Below, in pieces: positions 53,298 through 61,638 of a DNA stretch of 64,000 nucleotides; within the stretch, counting starts at the first letter, position 1; each line of letters begins with the position of its first letter. The stretch is from Leptolyngbya boryana PCC 6306. GTDB taxonomy: Bacteria > Cyanobacteriota > Cyanobacteriia > Leptolyngbyales > Leptolyngbyaceae. The stretch lies in the NCBI RefSeq assembly GCF_000353285.1, contig NZ_KB731324.1, positions 1,320,577 to 1,384,576 on the forward strand. The letters run 5' to 3'. Made by a program: the position numbers and the translations under genes. The notes below the pieces were generated by a model. It was not told where the DNA came from, searched no databases, and saw only the letters and a list, made by a program, of their open reading frames with translations.

Positions 53298-53501
53298 ATG
53301 AGAATGTTCAAGATTACGGCTTGCGTCCCCAGCCAGACCCGCATCCGGACTCAGCGAGAATTGCAAAATACGTTCTTCACGAAGCTTGTTCCTTACGAAA
53401 ACTGGTTTAAAGAACAGCAACGCATCCAGAAAATGGGCGGCAAGATTGTCAAGGTTGAATTGGCAACTGGCAGACCTGGGATGAATACAGGTTTGGCTTA
53501 A
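53298..53501 (+). CDS. apcC: phycobilisome 7.8-kDa core linker
   Basis: A 67-residue linker that binds at the end of allophycocyanin core discs. The N-terminus MRMFKITACVPSQTRIRTQR and the later KMGGKIVKVELATGRPG are the family sequence. The basic, small composition is typical. A strong terminator lies 43 bases downstream. Confidence 0.97.
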   Translation: MRMFKITACVPSQTRIRTQRELQNTFFTKLVPYENWFKEQQRIQKMGGKIVKVELATGRPGMNTGLA

Positions 53502-53544
53502 GGCTGATGCCGTTTCTTAACGTTTGCTAACTCTGAGCACTCGT

Positions 53545-53570
53545 AGGAGGTTTTTTGAACCTCCTTTTTT
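53545..53570 (+). terminator. rho-independent terminator of the apc genes
   Basis: AGGAGGTT (53545-53552) pairs with AACCTCCT (53558-53565), an 8-bp stem with a TTTTG loop. A T-run (53565-53570) follows. Confidence 0.92.
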
Positions 53571-53615
53571 ATTGCTAAATGCTACCTGTGCTTTCCTCGG
53601 CTTAGATGCAAGTTG

Positions 53616-54527
53616 CTAGGCGATCGCTTCTGCTTCCTGGATTTGATAGAGAACAGTCTTGGATGCAGTTTTAAAGTTGGCATCGAGCCAAAGGAGTTCG
53701 GCTTGGGTGACGATGCCATCTTCGAGGGTGACGATCGAGAAATTCCGCAGTTTTTGTCCGTCTTGTTTGATGATTCTGGGCACGCTGGCAGCATTTAAGT
53801 AAACCGTTCCAGCAGTATCAACGTGAATGGCGCGACGGAGTTCGGTTTGAGTGTGGCGCAACGTGTGATGCATATGCCCAAACGTCACGAACGGAATCTT
53901 TTTTCCGAGTTGACGAGCTTGCGCGATCGCGTCTGCAAAATCTGGATCACCGTGATCGCCTCCGATCGGTTGCCAATCTTTGCCGCAAGGGTCTTCAGGT
54001 CGATCTCCTAGTCCTTTGGGTCCATTGTGTCCGATGAAGAGAATCGTATCACTCGCGGTTTGTTCCACGGCATTCATGATTAGATTCACCGATTCATCAA
54101 AGCTCTCGACTCCGAAGCGTTCATGATGAAATTGCTCATATTTCCACTTCGAGCCACCCCAGCTAAACGGGCGGCTCCCCACGACGCTGAGATTGAAGTT
54201 GGGAAAATCAAGCTTCCCATACCCGACATGAGCTTCACCGAGCAAATCTAACTGTTGCTGAACGCGATCTTCTTTGCGGTGATCGTAGGGGCTTTTTTGA
54301 CGACCCCAATCGGTTGCACTATACCAAGCGTCGTGATTGCCCATGATCGCTGCTTTTGGTATTTGCACCTGAGAAATTAAGCGGACGATTTCAACCGATT
54401 CATTGCCAAAATCTCCGACAAACAGAGCTAAATCTACTCCTAAAGCTTTCAGCGCTGCTTCGTCTTCAGCCTCCCATCGATCGTGAACATCTCCGATCGC
54501 GGCTAATTTAATGGTTTGCTTTACCAC
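53616..54527 (-). CDS. metallophosphoesterase, cyanobacterial TIGR04168 type
   Basis: A 303-residue calcineurin-like phosphoesterase of a cyanobacterial and plant-plastid family. Metal motifs are AAIGDVHDRW, LFVGDFGNE, IMGNHDAWY, and the late FVTFGHMHHTL. The substrate is unknown. It is convergent with apcC. Confidence 0.9.
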   Translation of the reverse strand: MVKQTIKLAAIGDVHDRWEAEDEAALKALGVDLALFVGDFGNESVEIVRLISQVQIPKAAIMGNHDAWYSATDWGRQKSPYDHRKEDRVQQQLDLLGEAHVGYGKLDFPNFNLSVVGSRPFSWGGSKWKYEQFHHERFGVESFDESVNLIMNAVEQTASDTILFIGHNGPKGLGDRPEDPCGKDWQPIGGDHGDPDFADAIAQARQLGKKIPFVTFGHMHHTLRHTQTELRRAIHVDTAGTVYLNAASVPRIIKQDGQKLRNFSIVTLEDGIVTQAELLWLDANFKTASKTVLYQIQEAEAIA

Positions 54528-54608
54528 TACGCGCCTCCCCTTGGTTTCCTTCTTTCTAGGATAGGCGGGGTGGGGAATTTTGGCATAGCTCGATTGATTG
54601 AGGATAGT

Positions 54609-55487
54609 TTATGTCCAGGTTGATTTCCAGGCATGTTGGGCTTCGAGAACGGCGTGTTCCCGCTGTTTTTTCTGATACTCACGCGCGATCGCTTGAAATT
54701 GTTTCTTGAGATCTCGGATCTTGTTTCGCAAGTTCATCAGCGGAATGTCATTGAATTCTAGTTCGTTCAGCTTGAGATTGACAGCAACGACATGGATGAG
54801 TGCATTCAGTGCTGCTGCCGCTGCTGCGGGAGTTCCATCTGTACCAGATTTTTCACTCGCGCTGACGAGCACATTGAGTAGGTTAGGAGAATTGGGATCG
54901 TTGCCTTCGGATTTGGATGCAGCATCAATTACCGCTTGGGGAATGCGCTTTTGCAGAATTTCAGCGTCTTGGAGATATTGATTGGCGCGATTCGAGGCAG
55001 TTTTTAGGGTCTTGTGAATGGAGCGATCGAGTTGTTCTTGCCAAATGGTCAATGCTTCGATCGGGGTCAAAGGGGTTTTAGGTTCGAGTTCTTCTTGATA
55101 TTCGTCGTCCTCGTCATCGAGATCTTCGTCCGAGAGCAGGGCTGCGAGTTCGTCGGGGAGTTCGACTGGCTCGGGTTGGGTGTGCTCGATCGGTTGAAGC
55201 AGTTCTTGTAAATCGGTTGCAGTTTGATCGGCGAGCGCTTTGAGGTCGTCTTGGAGTTGTTGACGCTGACTGAGGGGGAGGGCTAAAAAGCGTTTGGGAT
55301 AATTTTCAGTACAGATTTTGTAGCACGACAGAATGAGTTGCTGCCGCACGGTTTGACCGAGTTGCTGAAGATAGCTGCGATAGGTTTCGGTGAAGGTGTC
55401 GCCCATTGTCTCAATTTTCTGATCTAGGGCGGTAAGACGTTGAGCAATTTCTTGAATCGATCCAGCCATGTCTAATCTGTTATCCAT
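54609..55487 (-). CDS. conserved hypothetical coiled-coil protein
   Basis: A protein of about 292 residues with a mostly helical, charged sequence and an acidic central stretch (LLSDEDLDDEDDEYQEELEP). I do not recognise a named domain. The predicted C-terminal coiled-coil (LRNKIRDLKKQFQAIAREYQ) suggests oligomerisation. I place the start at ATG 55487, 8 bases after the cobyrinate amidase stop; an earlier start at 55538 would overlap that gene. It is last in the long minus-strand gene series that begins at 61381. Confidence 0.65.
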   Translation of the reverse strand: MDNRLDMAGSIQEIAQRLTALDQKIETMGDTFTETYRSYLQQLGQTVRQQLILSCYKICTENYPKRFLALPLSQRQQLQDDLKALADQTATDLQELLQPIEHTQPEPVELPDELAALLSDEDLDDEDDEYQEELEPKTPLTPIEALTIWQEQLDRSIHKTLKTASNRANQYLQDAEILQKRIPQAVIDAASKSEGNDPNSPNLLNVLVSASEKSGTDGTPAAAAAALNALIHVVAVNLKLNELEFNDIPLMNLRNKIRDLKKQFQAIAREYQKKQREHAVLEAQHAWKSTWT

Positions 55488-55494
55488 GTTCTTT

Positions 55495-56835
55495 TTAAGG
55501 ATAGCGATCGCTGCGGAATTTAGTACAGTATCGAACAAATCGCTGTGGGATTTGCGAGGTTGCGCCCCAGTGTAGATGCAGATAGGAAGCGTGTAATTTG
55601 GGTGTTTGCCAACCGTCGTATTGCATCGACGATCGAGAAAGGCCTGTCAATTCAAATAAAGGTTTCTCTGATTCAGTTGTAGGACTCGATCGATGAAATT
55701 CATGCCCGTGTAGTGTCTCGTCTTTTTTGACGATCGGGGTTGTTTGTAATGCGGTCGCTTTGCGATATCCCAAGGTTAAGCGCGATCGCATGACGGTTGT
55801 TGTTGGAATTGCTCCAACCATTGAAAAAGCTTGTTCTGAGAAATCGATAATTTTTTCACTGAGATACATCAGTCCACCGCATTCTGCGTAAGTTGGCATT
55901 CCCGATTGAATGGCTGCTCGAATTGCGTGTCGTGTTGCATGATTTTCGCTCAGCGTTTCTGCAAACATTTCAGGAAAGCCACCACCAAAATACAATCCAT
56001 CTACATCATTGGGGAATGTATCTCTTAAAGGACTCCATTCGATGAGTTCCGCTCCTGCTTGCCTCAGCAGATCAAGATTGTCCTGATAGTAAAAATTAAA
56101 CGCGGCATCTCTTGCGATCGCGATTTTGACAGATCTTGAAGATTCAGGAACTGAGACTTTTGGGGTTGTTGCTGTTTTCAAATAGGGCATCAATGCGTCC
56201 CAGTCGAAGCAAGATTCCCCTAATTCGGCTAAGCGATCGATTAACTCAGTCAATCCTGGCAGTTCATCGGTTGGAACTAATCCTAAATGGCGATCGGGAA
56301 TCTCGATCGCGTCTTGTCGCCGTAAAACTCCCAAAATCGGCACATCTATTAAGGCAGATTTCAGCAGTTCTAAATGGCGATCGCTGCCGACTCGGTTTAA
56401 AACGACTCCCGCAAATTTCAATCGCGGATCAAGCGATCGATAGCCATGCACGATCGCAGCAACCGAGTAAGACAAGCTTCGACAGTCAACCACGAGCAAA
56501 ATCGGCAGATCTAATAATCGAGCGATATGAGCAGTACTCGCAAAATCTTTGTGTCCGGCGGCTCCATCGAATAAGCCCATCACCCCTTCTACGATCGAAT
56601 ACTCGGAAGCCCGTTGAGCAAAACACTGCTGTACATAAGCTTCCGAAGTTAAAACCGGATCAAGGTTATAGCAAGCTTGCCCCGTCACATGACGATGAAA
56701 CATCGGATCAATGTAATCCGGCCCAACTTTAAACGATCGCACTGTCAGATTGCGCCGTCTCAATGCAGCTAACAACGCGAGCGTGACCGTTGTTTTGCCT
56801 GCTCCACTCCGTTCTCCTGCTATTACAAACGCCAT
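55495..56835 (-). CDS. cobB: cobyrinate a,c-diamide synthase
   Basis: A 446-residue enzyme that amidates the a and c side chains of cobyrinate in corrinoid biosynthesis (called CobB or CbiA). The N-terminal P-loop GERSGAGKTT at residues 7-16 with FKVGPDYIDPMFH is characteristic, and the C-terminal glutaminase domain has the catalytic Cys in TYAECGGLMYL. The C-terminus includes the histidine of the triad in HLHWGA. No other corrinoid genes are in the window, and its neighbours are envelope genes. It starts directly at the stop of the proline-rich protein gene. Confidence 0.95.
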   Translation of the reverse strand: MAFVIAGERSGAGKTTVTLALLAALRRRNLTVRSFKVGPDYIDPMFHRHVTGQACYNLDPVLTSEAYVQQCFAQRASEYSIVEGVMGLFDGAAGHKDFASTAHIARLLDLPILLVVDCRSLSYSVAAIVHGYRSLDPRLKFAGVVLNRVGSDRHLELLKSALIDVPILGVLRRQDAIEIPDRHLGLVPTDELPGLTELIDRLAELGESCFDWDALMPYLKTATTPKVSVPESSRSVKIAIARDAAFNFYYQDNLDLLRQAGAELIEWSPLRDTFPNDVDGLYFGGGFPEMFAETLSENHATRHAIRAAIQSGMPTYAECGGLMYLSEKIIDFSEQAFSMVGAIPTTTVMRSRLTLGYRKATALQTTPIVKKDETLHGHEFHRSSPTTESEKPLFELTGLSRSSMQYDGWQTPKLHASYLHLHWGATSQIPQRFVRYCTKFRSDRYP

Positions 56836-57569
56836 TAACTTGCCCGCAAACTATTTGCAATTGTAGTTGCTGCACCTAAAACGCGACTTCCCCCTTCGTT
56901 TGTGGCTGCAACTAAAACGAGCAAAACACTATTACTGGTCTGTCTTGCCACAATTACACCGCCAACCGGTTGAGTTGCACCTGCGATCGTCAAATTCCCT
57001 GTCCAATCGATCTGCACACCACCTGGGATTGATCGCACTTCACCTGTTTGAAATCCTTCCCCCTGGCGAAATGCATTCTGTGCAGCAGTCACTAATGCTT
57101 CATTTGGAATAATACTTCCAGCGACACCCAACTGAGATTGAGGCTGAGCAAGAACGCTATAAGCTAAATTTCCATCTGGAGATTCGATCAGAACCGTTCC
57201 AGCAAGCGGACTGACTTTGTAGTCTTTCAGGATTCCAACGATAAAACGTCCGTTGGGATCTTTATAGTCGCCACTGGTCGGCAGTGGATCTGCCGTGGGT
57301 GCAGCAGGTAGCGGCGCAGGCGCAGGAGTCGCAATTGGAATTGGCGCAGGGGATGCCCCAGGAGACGCAACCGGAGAAGTTGTAGGTGAAGGAGAAGCTG
57401 TCGGAATTGGCGGACGATTCGCAGGTAAAGACGGATCAACCGGAATCGGAGCAACCGGAACGCCTAAAGCTCCAGTTGGGGTAGGAGCAGGAGTTTGGGC
57501 AATGCTGGAGAGAGTTGTGAATAGGACAATTGCGAGAGCAAACCATCCAATAAGCCAATTGCGTTTCAT
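56835..57569 (-). CDS. proline-rich exported protein
   Basis: A 244-residue exported protein. A signal peptide (LIGWFALAIVLFTTLSSIAQ) is followed by a long Pro/Ala/Thr-rich segment (about residues 26-105) and then a globular domain (about 106-244: GRFIVGILKDYKVSPLAG, GGVQIDWTGNLTIAG). The domain is conserved in cyanobacteria but I cannot name it. The position between the nucleoside transporter and cobB, with overlaps of 1 base, suggests co-transcription. Confidence 0.8.
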   Translation of the reverse strand: MKRNWLIGWFALAIVLFTTLSSIAQTPAPTPTGALGVPVAPIPVDPSLPANRPPIPTASPSPTTSPVASPGASPAPIPIATPAPAPLPAAPTADPLPTSGDYKDPNGRFIVGILKDYKVSPLAGTVLIESPDGNLAYSVLAQPQSQLGVAGSIIPNEALVTAAQNAFRQGEGFQTGEVRSIPGGVQIDWTGNLTIAGATQPVGGVIVARQTSNSVLLVLVAATNEGGSRVLGAATTIANSLRAS

Positions 57570-57572
57570 GTT

Positions 57573-58988
57573 CTACCCTCTCAAAACCGATGGATTACCA
57601 AGATAAAAAACACCCGCCACACAACCAATCATCAAAGTTGCGAGAGTCGCAGCCCAAAGCGCTTTCCAGCCAACACTTGCGAGTTCTTTACGACGCGATG
57701 GAATCAAACTAGAAAATCCACCGACGAAAATTCCAACTGAAGGCAAATGCGCAAATCCGCAGAGACAATAGCTCGTAATCACTAAAGCTCGATCGCTAAT
57801 TCTCCCCTGACTTGCTAATACTCCAAGCTGTTGATAAGCCGGCACTTCTGTTTCGAGCAATCTGCGTCCAATCAACACCGAAGTTTCCCAGATCTCGTTC
57901 CAGTTTGCAGAAACACCTGTGATTGCCGTTAGTGGAACAAACAGCGCACCGACGATATTTTGCAGCGTCACAATCTGGAAAATAATGCCAATGCGCCGAA
58001 TCGTTAAATTGTTACTTTCGGCAAGTCCACCTAAGTTCGCAAAAAAGAGATTGACGATCGCCACTAAACCGAGCACAGCAACGAGCAAAGCCGCGATCGC
58101 GATCGCTAATTTCACACCGTCCAATGCGCCTGCAATCACGCTTTCCATCGCGCTCGACGTACTCTCTTCAGGTTCTTCTTCTTTGGGTAAAGCAGCGATC
58201 GTTTTAGGCGTTTCTGTTTCCGGCACCAAGAGTTTGGACACGACAAAACACGCTGGAATTGCCATGAACGAGGCTGAAACCAAATGCCCAGTAATATTCG
58301 GAAATGTTGGACGTAACAATCCCGCATAAAGTGCAAGAACAGTAGAAGCGATACTCCCGTAGCAGCAAGTCAAAATCGCGCAGAGTTCGCTACGAGTCAT
58401 ATTGGCGAGATACGGACGAATCACTAACGCCGATTCAATTCCGACAAAAATATTAGTTGCCCCACTGAGTGCTTCTGCACCACTGAGATTCAACAATCGG
58501 TGAAAGATTTTTGCAAAGAAATTTACAATCGGTTGAATGACGCGCAAATGATATAGCAAAGACATCAATGCCGAGAAAAAGATCACCGAGGGTAATGCTC
58601 GGAAGGCAAAGACGTAGCCTAAATTGAGATTGTCTGGACTTAAGCGATCGCCTGCAACTGGAACATAAGCTGGCGTAATCGCGCGGGCAATCCAGCGCCC
58701 CGCTAAAATTGGACCAGGTGTGCTGACATCTGGAACCAAGAGCGAGCCAAACAGAAACCTTGCTCCTGCTTCAGTGGCATCTAAGATTGCATTCACACTG
58801 TTGCTAATCACGGTCACAACCGCGCGGGTGACAGGAAACGAAAACACCAGCAATCCGAGAATTAATTGCAGTGCGATGCCCCAGAGAATCACTTTCCACG
58901 GAATCACACGGCGGTTTTCAGACCCGATCCAGGCAATTCCACACAGGATAAAGATTCCAGCAAACGATACTAAATTTAACCAAGACAT
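57573..58988 (-). CDS. concentrative nucleoside transporter (NupC/CNT family)
   Basis: A 471-residue inner-membrane permease with about ten membrane spans. The family motifs GATNIFVGIESALVIRPYLA, given here in part as FVGIESALVIRPYLANM, and the later CGFAHLPSVGIFVGG are present. CNT proteins import nucleosides with Na+ or H+. A highly charged loop (SALPKEEEPEESTS region) lies mid-protein. It overlaps the stop of the upstream glycosyltransferase gene in a TAATG junction. Confidence 0.92.
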   Translation of the reverse strand: MSWLNLVSFAGIFILCGIAWIGSENRRVIPWKVILWGIALQLILGLLVFSFPVTRAVVTVISNSVNAILDATEAGARFLFGSLLVPDVSTPGPILAGRWIARAITPAYVPVAGDRLSPDNLNLGYVFAFRALPSVIFFSALMSLLYHLRVIQPIVNFFAKIFHRLLNLSGAEALSGATNIFVGIESALVIRPYLANMTRSELCAILTCCYGSIASTVLALYAGLLRPTFPNITGHLVSASFMAIPACFVVSKLLVPETETPKTIAALPKEEEPEESTSSAMESVIAGALDGVKLAIAIAALLVAVLGLVAIVNLFFANLGGLAESNNLTIRRIGIIFQIVTLQNIVGALFVPLTAITGVSANWNEIWETSVLIGRRLLETEVPAYQQLGVLASQGRISDRALVITSYCLCGFAHLPSVGIFVGGFSSLIPSRRKELASVGWKALWAATLATLMIGCVAGVFYLGNPSVLRG

Positions 58989-59821
58989 TATTGATATCGA
59001 CCTAGCTGATCATTAAATCGGATTTTGAGCAGATCCAGAAGCATTTTAATCGAGTCGCGTAACAGATGAACTTTCGACATTTTTTTCTGATGCTGTTTCG
59101 AGACGATCGCCGGAACTTCTCCGATCGTATATCCCCACTGTTTCGCTAAATAAATTAGCTCCACATCAAACGAAAATCCGGTTAAAATTTGGTAAAAAAA
59201 TAATTGTTTCGCAGCCGATTTCCGAAATCCTTTTAGCCCTGCCTGCATATCGCTGTATTGCAAGTTCAAAATCCTACGGGATAAGAAGTTGAAAACTTTT
59301 TCGGTAATTTTGCGATCGAAGTTCTCGGGCTGGTGACGACCTCGTATCAGAGCGCGATTGCCGATAACGACATCGCAAGTCTGCAATTTTTCAATCAATT
59401 TATCTAGGTGGGCAAGTGAATAAGCCAAATCGCCATCAAGAAAGCAGATCAAATCACCATTTGCATATTCAACTCCTCGCCGAATCGCATACCCTTTGCC
59501 TGCTCGCGGTTTGTAAGACAGCAATTTAATCTGAGGCGTTTTTGCAATCCGAATTCCGGCGGTGATGATGTGTTTTGTGCGATCGCTCGATCCGTCATCT
59601 ACAAAAATGAACGTAAAATTGGGATGCGTTTTGAGATAGTGCAAAACCGCTTCAAATGTTCGCTGAATGCAAGCTTGTTCGTTATAAACCGGAAGCACGA
59701 TCGAGACTTGCTCAAGTGGATTCAACCGGGGCGAATGTGGAGCAGATTCATGTCCATGTTGGGGAGGACGCGGATTCGTCAGTTTTGCCCAAGCCTCGAT
59801 CGGGTTCCAAGGTCTTTTCAT
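58988..59821 (-). CDS. family 2 glycosyltransferase, dolichol-phosphate-sugar synthase-like
   Basis: A 277-residue GT-A fold transferase. It has VSIVLPVYNEQACIQRTFE, FIFVDDGSSDRTK, the metal-binding FLDGDLAYS and the late QAGLKGFRKSAAKQLFF region typical of the polyprenyl-phosphate-sugar group. It lacks obvious membrane spans. The paired gene upstream (methyltransferase-glycosyltransferase) and this one probably act on the same glycan or lipid carrier. Confidence 0.9.
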   Translation of the reverse strand: MKRPWNPIEAWAKLTNPRPPQHGHESAPHSPRLNPLEQVSIVLPVYNEQACIQRTFEAVLHYLKTHPNFTFIFVDDGSSDRTKHIITAGIRIAKTPQIKLLSYKPRAGKGYAIRRGVEYANGDLICFLDGDLAYSLAHLDKLIEKLQTCDVVIGNRALIRGRHQPENFDRKITEKVFNFLSRRILNLQYSDMQAGLKGFRKSAAKQLFFYQILTGFSFDVELIYLAKQWGYTIGEVPAIVSKQHQKKMSKVHLLRDSIKMLLDLLKIRFNDQLGRYQ

Positions 59822-59878
59822 GCTTTATTGTGCAAATTGCCGCTTCACTCAAGATACAGGATTTAGAAACGCTCAACC

Positions 59879-61381
59879 CTAGAAAAACTTAATTTTCCGA
59901 GAGGCGTAGAGGCACATTCGCAATAAAACTAATCCCTCACGAACATGCGCAATATTAGATGTGCCATAAGTTCGAGGTTGATACCGAACAGGCACATCGA
60001 CTAAATGCAAGCCCAGTTTGGTTGCCCCAAAGAGTAAATCAAAGTCACCAAACGGGTCAAAATCCCCAAAATAGCTTCGTCCGGCTGCAATTTTTTCGTA
60101 ATCATCTCGCCGCAAAACTTTTGTGCCGCATAGCGTATCTTTGATCGGTTGTCCGAGTAAGAAAGAAAATGCCAAGCTAAAAAACTTATTTGCCCAGTTA
60201 TTTAACCAAGGCATTGCCTTGCCTGATCGCGGATAAACCAACCTTGAGCCATTGATAAATTCGCCGCGATCGCGAGCAATCACCTCAAAGAAATGGGGTA
60301 AATCCTCGGGTTGCACCGTCAAATCTGCATCCAAAATCATCAAAATATCGCCCGTTGCCTGTGCGAATCCAAGCCGCACCGCATCCCCTTTGCCTTTTCC
60401 TGTCTGCTGTAAAGCCTTTAAAGTAAAGTGCGGATGCCCTTGACTGACCACGTTTTGAATCTCGTTCCAAGTCTCGTCCTGAGAGTGTCCTTCGATAAAA
60501 ATGACTTCGGTATGACTTCCTAATTGCGGTAAACGCGCGATCGCATCTCGAATATTGCCTGCCTCATTGCGAGCAGGCACAATGACTGAGCAAGAGTAAT
60601 GGTGTGTATTTGCTCCAAACTGAGGCTTTGCCACAATGTAATTGGTGAGGCCTAAATGATTCAGAATCGGCAGATGCGCCAAAAATCGATTAAAAAAGGG
60701 TGCGATTACGGGAATCTGCTTGGGACACAAGAAACGCCTGCTCGATCGCAGCGGTAAGTAGCCTGTAATTTGAAGTAAATTTTGCACATCGGTCATCGAT
60801 AACCAACTTTGAGCAGGCTGGGGACGACGCTGACCAATTTTCTCAGCGAAGTGCAACAAAGGCTGCCATAAGAAATTGTGAAAGGTTAGAAGCAATCGTG
60901 TTCGAGGATGGCAAAAAGGGTGCAGTCTTGTTAATACTTGCTGCACATCGCTTAAATGTCCTAATACTCCAGAAAGCACAATAAAATCAAACTGGAATTC
61001 TGCCGGATTGAGATCATCCGGACTGAGCGTTTCTGCATCTAAGCAATAGAACTGGAGATGAGGGTATTTTGCTTGAGCAATCTGAATCATGGGTTCAGAA
61101 AAGTCAATGCCGACTCCGATCGCAGGATCAAGTGCAGCGAGTAAATTTCCAGTTCCACAGCCAATTTCCAGGACTCGGCGACCCGGTGGAATGAAGAATT
61201 GATGCAAGCGATCGAGGTCTTGATAATAATATTGATTGCGCTGATTCCAGTGATCGATCTGCGCTGCAATGTGATCGAAATACGATCGCACCTCTGCTTT
61301 AAAAGCATTTTGATAGCCTGAATCGATCAATTTGCCTGACATCGTGAGCGTGACTTCTTCTTGCCGCTGCGAATTCTGCAT
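59879..61381 (-). CDS. fused SAM methyltransferase and family 2 glycosyltransferase
   Basis: A 500-residue two-domain protein. The N-terminal half (about 30-250) is a class I methyltransferase with VLEIGCGTGNLLAAL and FDFIVLSGVLGHL. The C-terminal half (about 268-500) is a GT-A glycosyltransferase with SVIVPARNEAGNIRDAI and LDADLT, plus the GTKVLRRDDY segment typical of dolichol-P-sugar synthase relatives. The fusion suggests sequential transfer and methylation on one acceptor. It is the first gene of the minus-strand series. Confidence 0.9.
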   Translation of the reverse strand: MQNSQRQEEVTLTMSGKLIDSGYQNAFKAEVRSYFDHIAAQIDHWNQRNQYYYQDLDRLHQFFIPPGRRVLEIGCGTGNLLAALDPAIGVGIDFSEPMIQIAQAKYPHLQFYCLDAETLSPDDLNPAEFQFDFIVLSGVLGHLSDVQQVLTRLHPFCHPRTRLLLTFHNFLWQPLLHFAEKIGQRRPQPAQSWLSMTDVQNLLQITGYLPLRSSRRFLCPKQIPVIAPFFNRFLAHLPILNHLGLTNYIVAKPQFGANTHHYSCSVIVPARNEAGNIRDAIARLPQLGSHTEVIFIEGHSQDETWNEIQNVVSQGHPHFTLKALQQTGKGKGDAVRLGFAQATGDILMILDADLTVQPEDLPHFFEVIARDRGEFINGSRLVYPRSGKAMPWLNNWANKFFSLAFSFLLGQPIKDTLCGTKVLRRDDYEKIAAGRSYFGDFDPFGDFDLLFGATKLGLHLVDVPVRYQPRTYGTSNIAHVREGLVLLRMCLYASRKIKFF

Positions 61382-61638
61382 TCCACACTGATTGATATTT
61401 TGAACGCCCCAATCTTCCCATATTCATCCAACCATTAATAAACTCTTAACAGCGGATCAAAACGATTAAATTCATCCTATGGTGATCAATACGCGAATCT
61501 AATGGTATGAATTGATATGAATTCGGACGTTCTCAGGTTCGATTCAGGGTTCGATTCAGAGCCGTTCGTATCCAGTTGCACTTGTCTTTATGGGCTGCAA
61601 CGGTGTAAAAAAGTTTTTGCTCCCACAGGTAAAAAAGT
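61382..61638. promoter_or_regulatory. divergent spacer before the PstS-like/DUF4912 gene
   Basis: A 257-base divergent spacer. It holds a perfect 12-base tandem duplication of GGTTCGATTCAG (61536-61547 and 61548-61559). The T-loop-like look is incidental, and no tRNA is present. Promoters for both directions must lie here. I see no double Pho-box repeat. Confidence 0.45.

Noticed and set aside
61536-61559. GGTTCGATTCAG repeated twice, resembling tRNA T-loops.
   Set aside because: No acceptor, D-arm or anticodon arm surrounds it, so no tRNA is present. It is a 12-base tandem duplication only.
61382-61638. Possible Pho box before the PstS-like gene.
   Set aside because: Only a single CTTAAC-like hexamer (near 61444) is present, without the spaced direct repeats required for a PhoB-type site.
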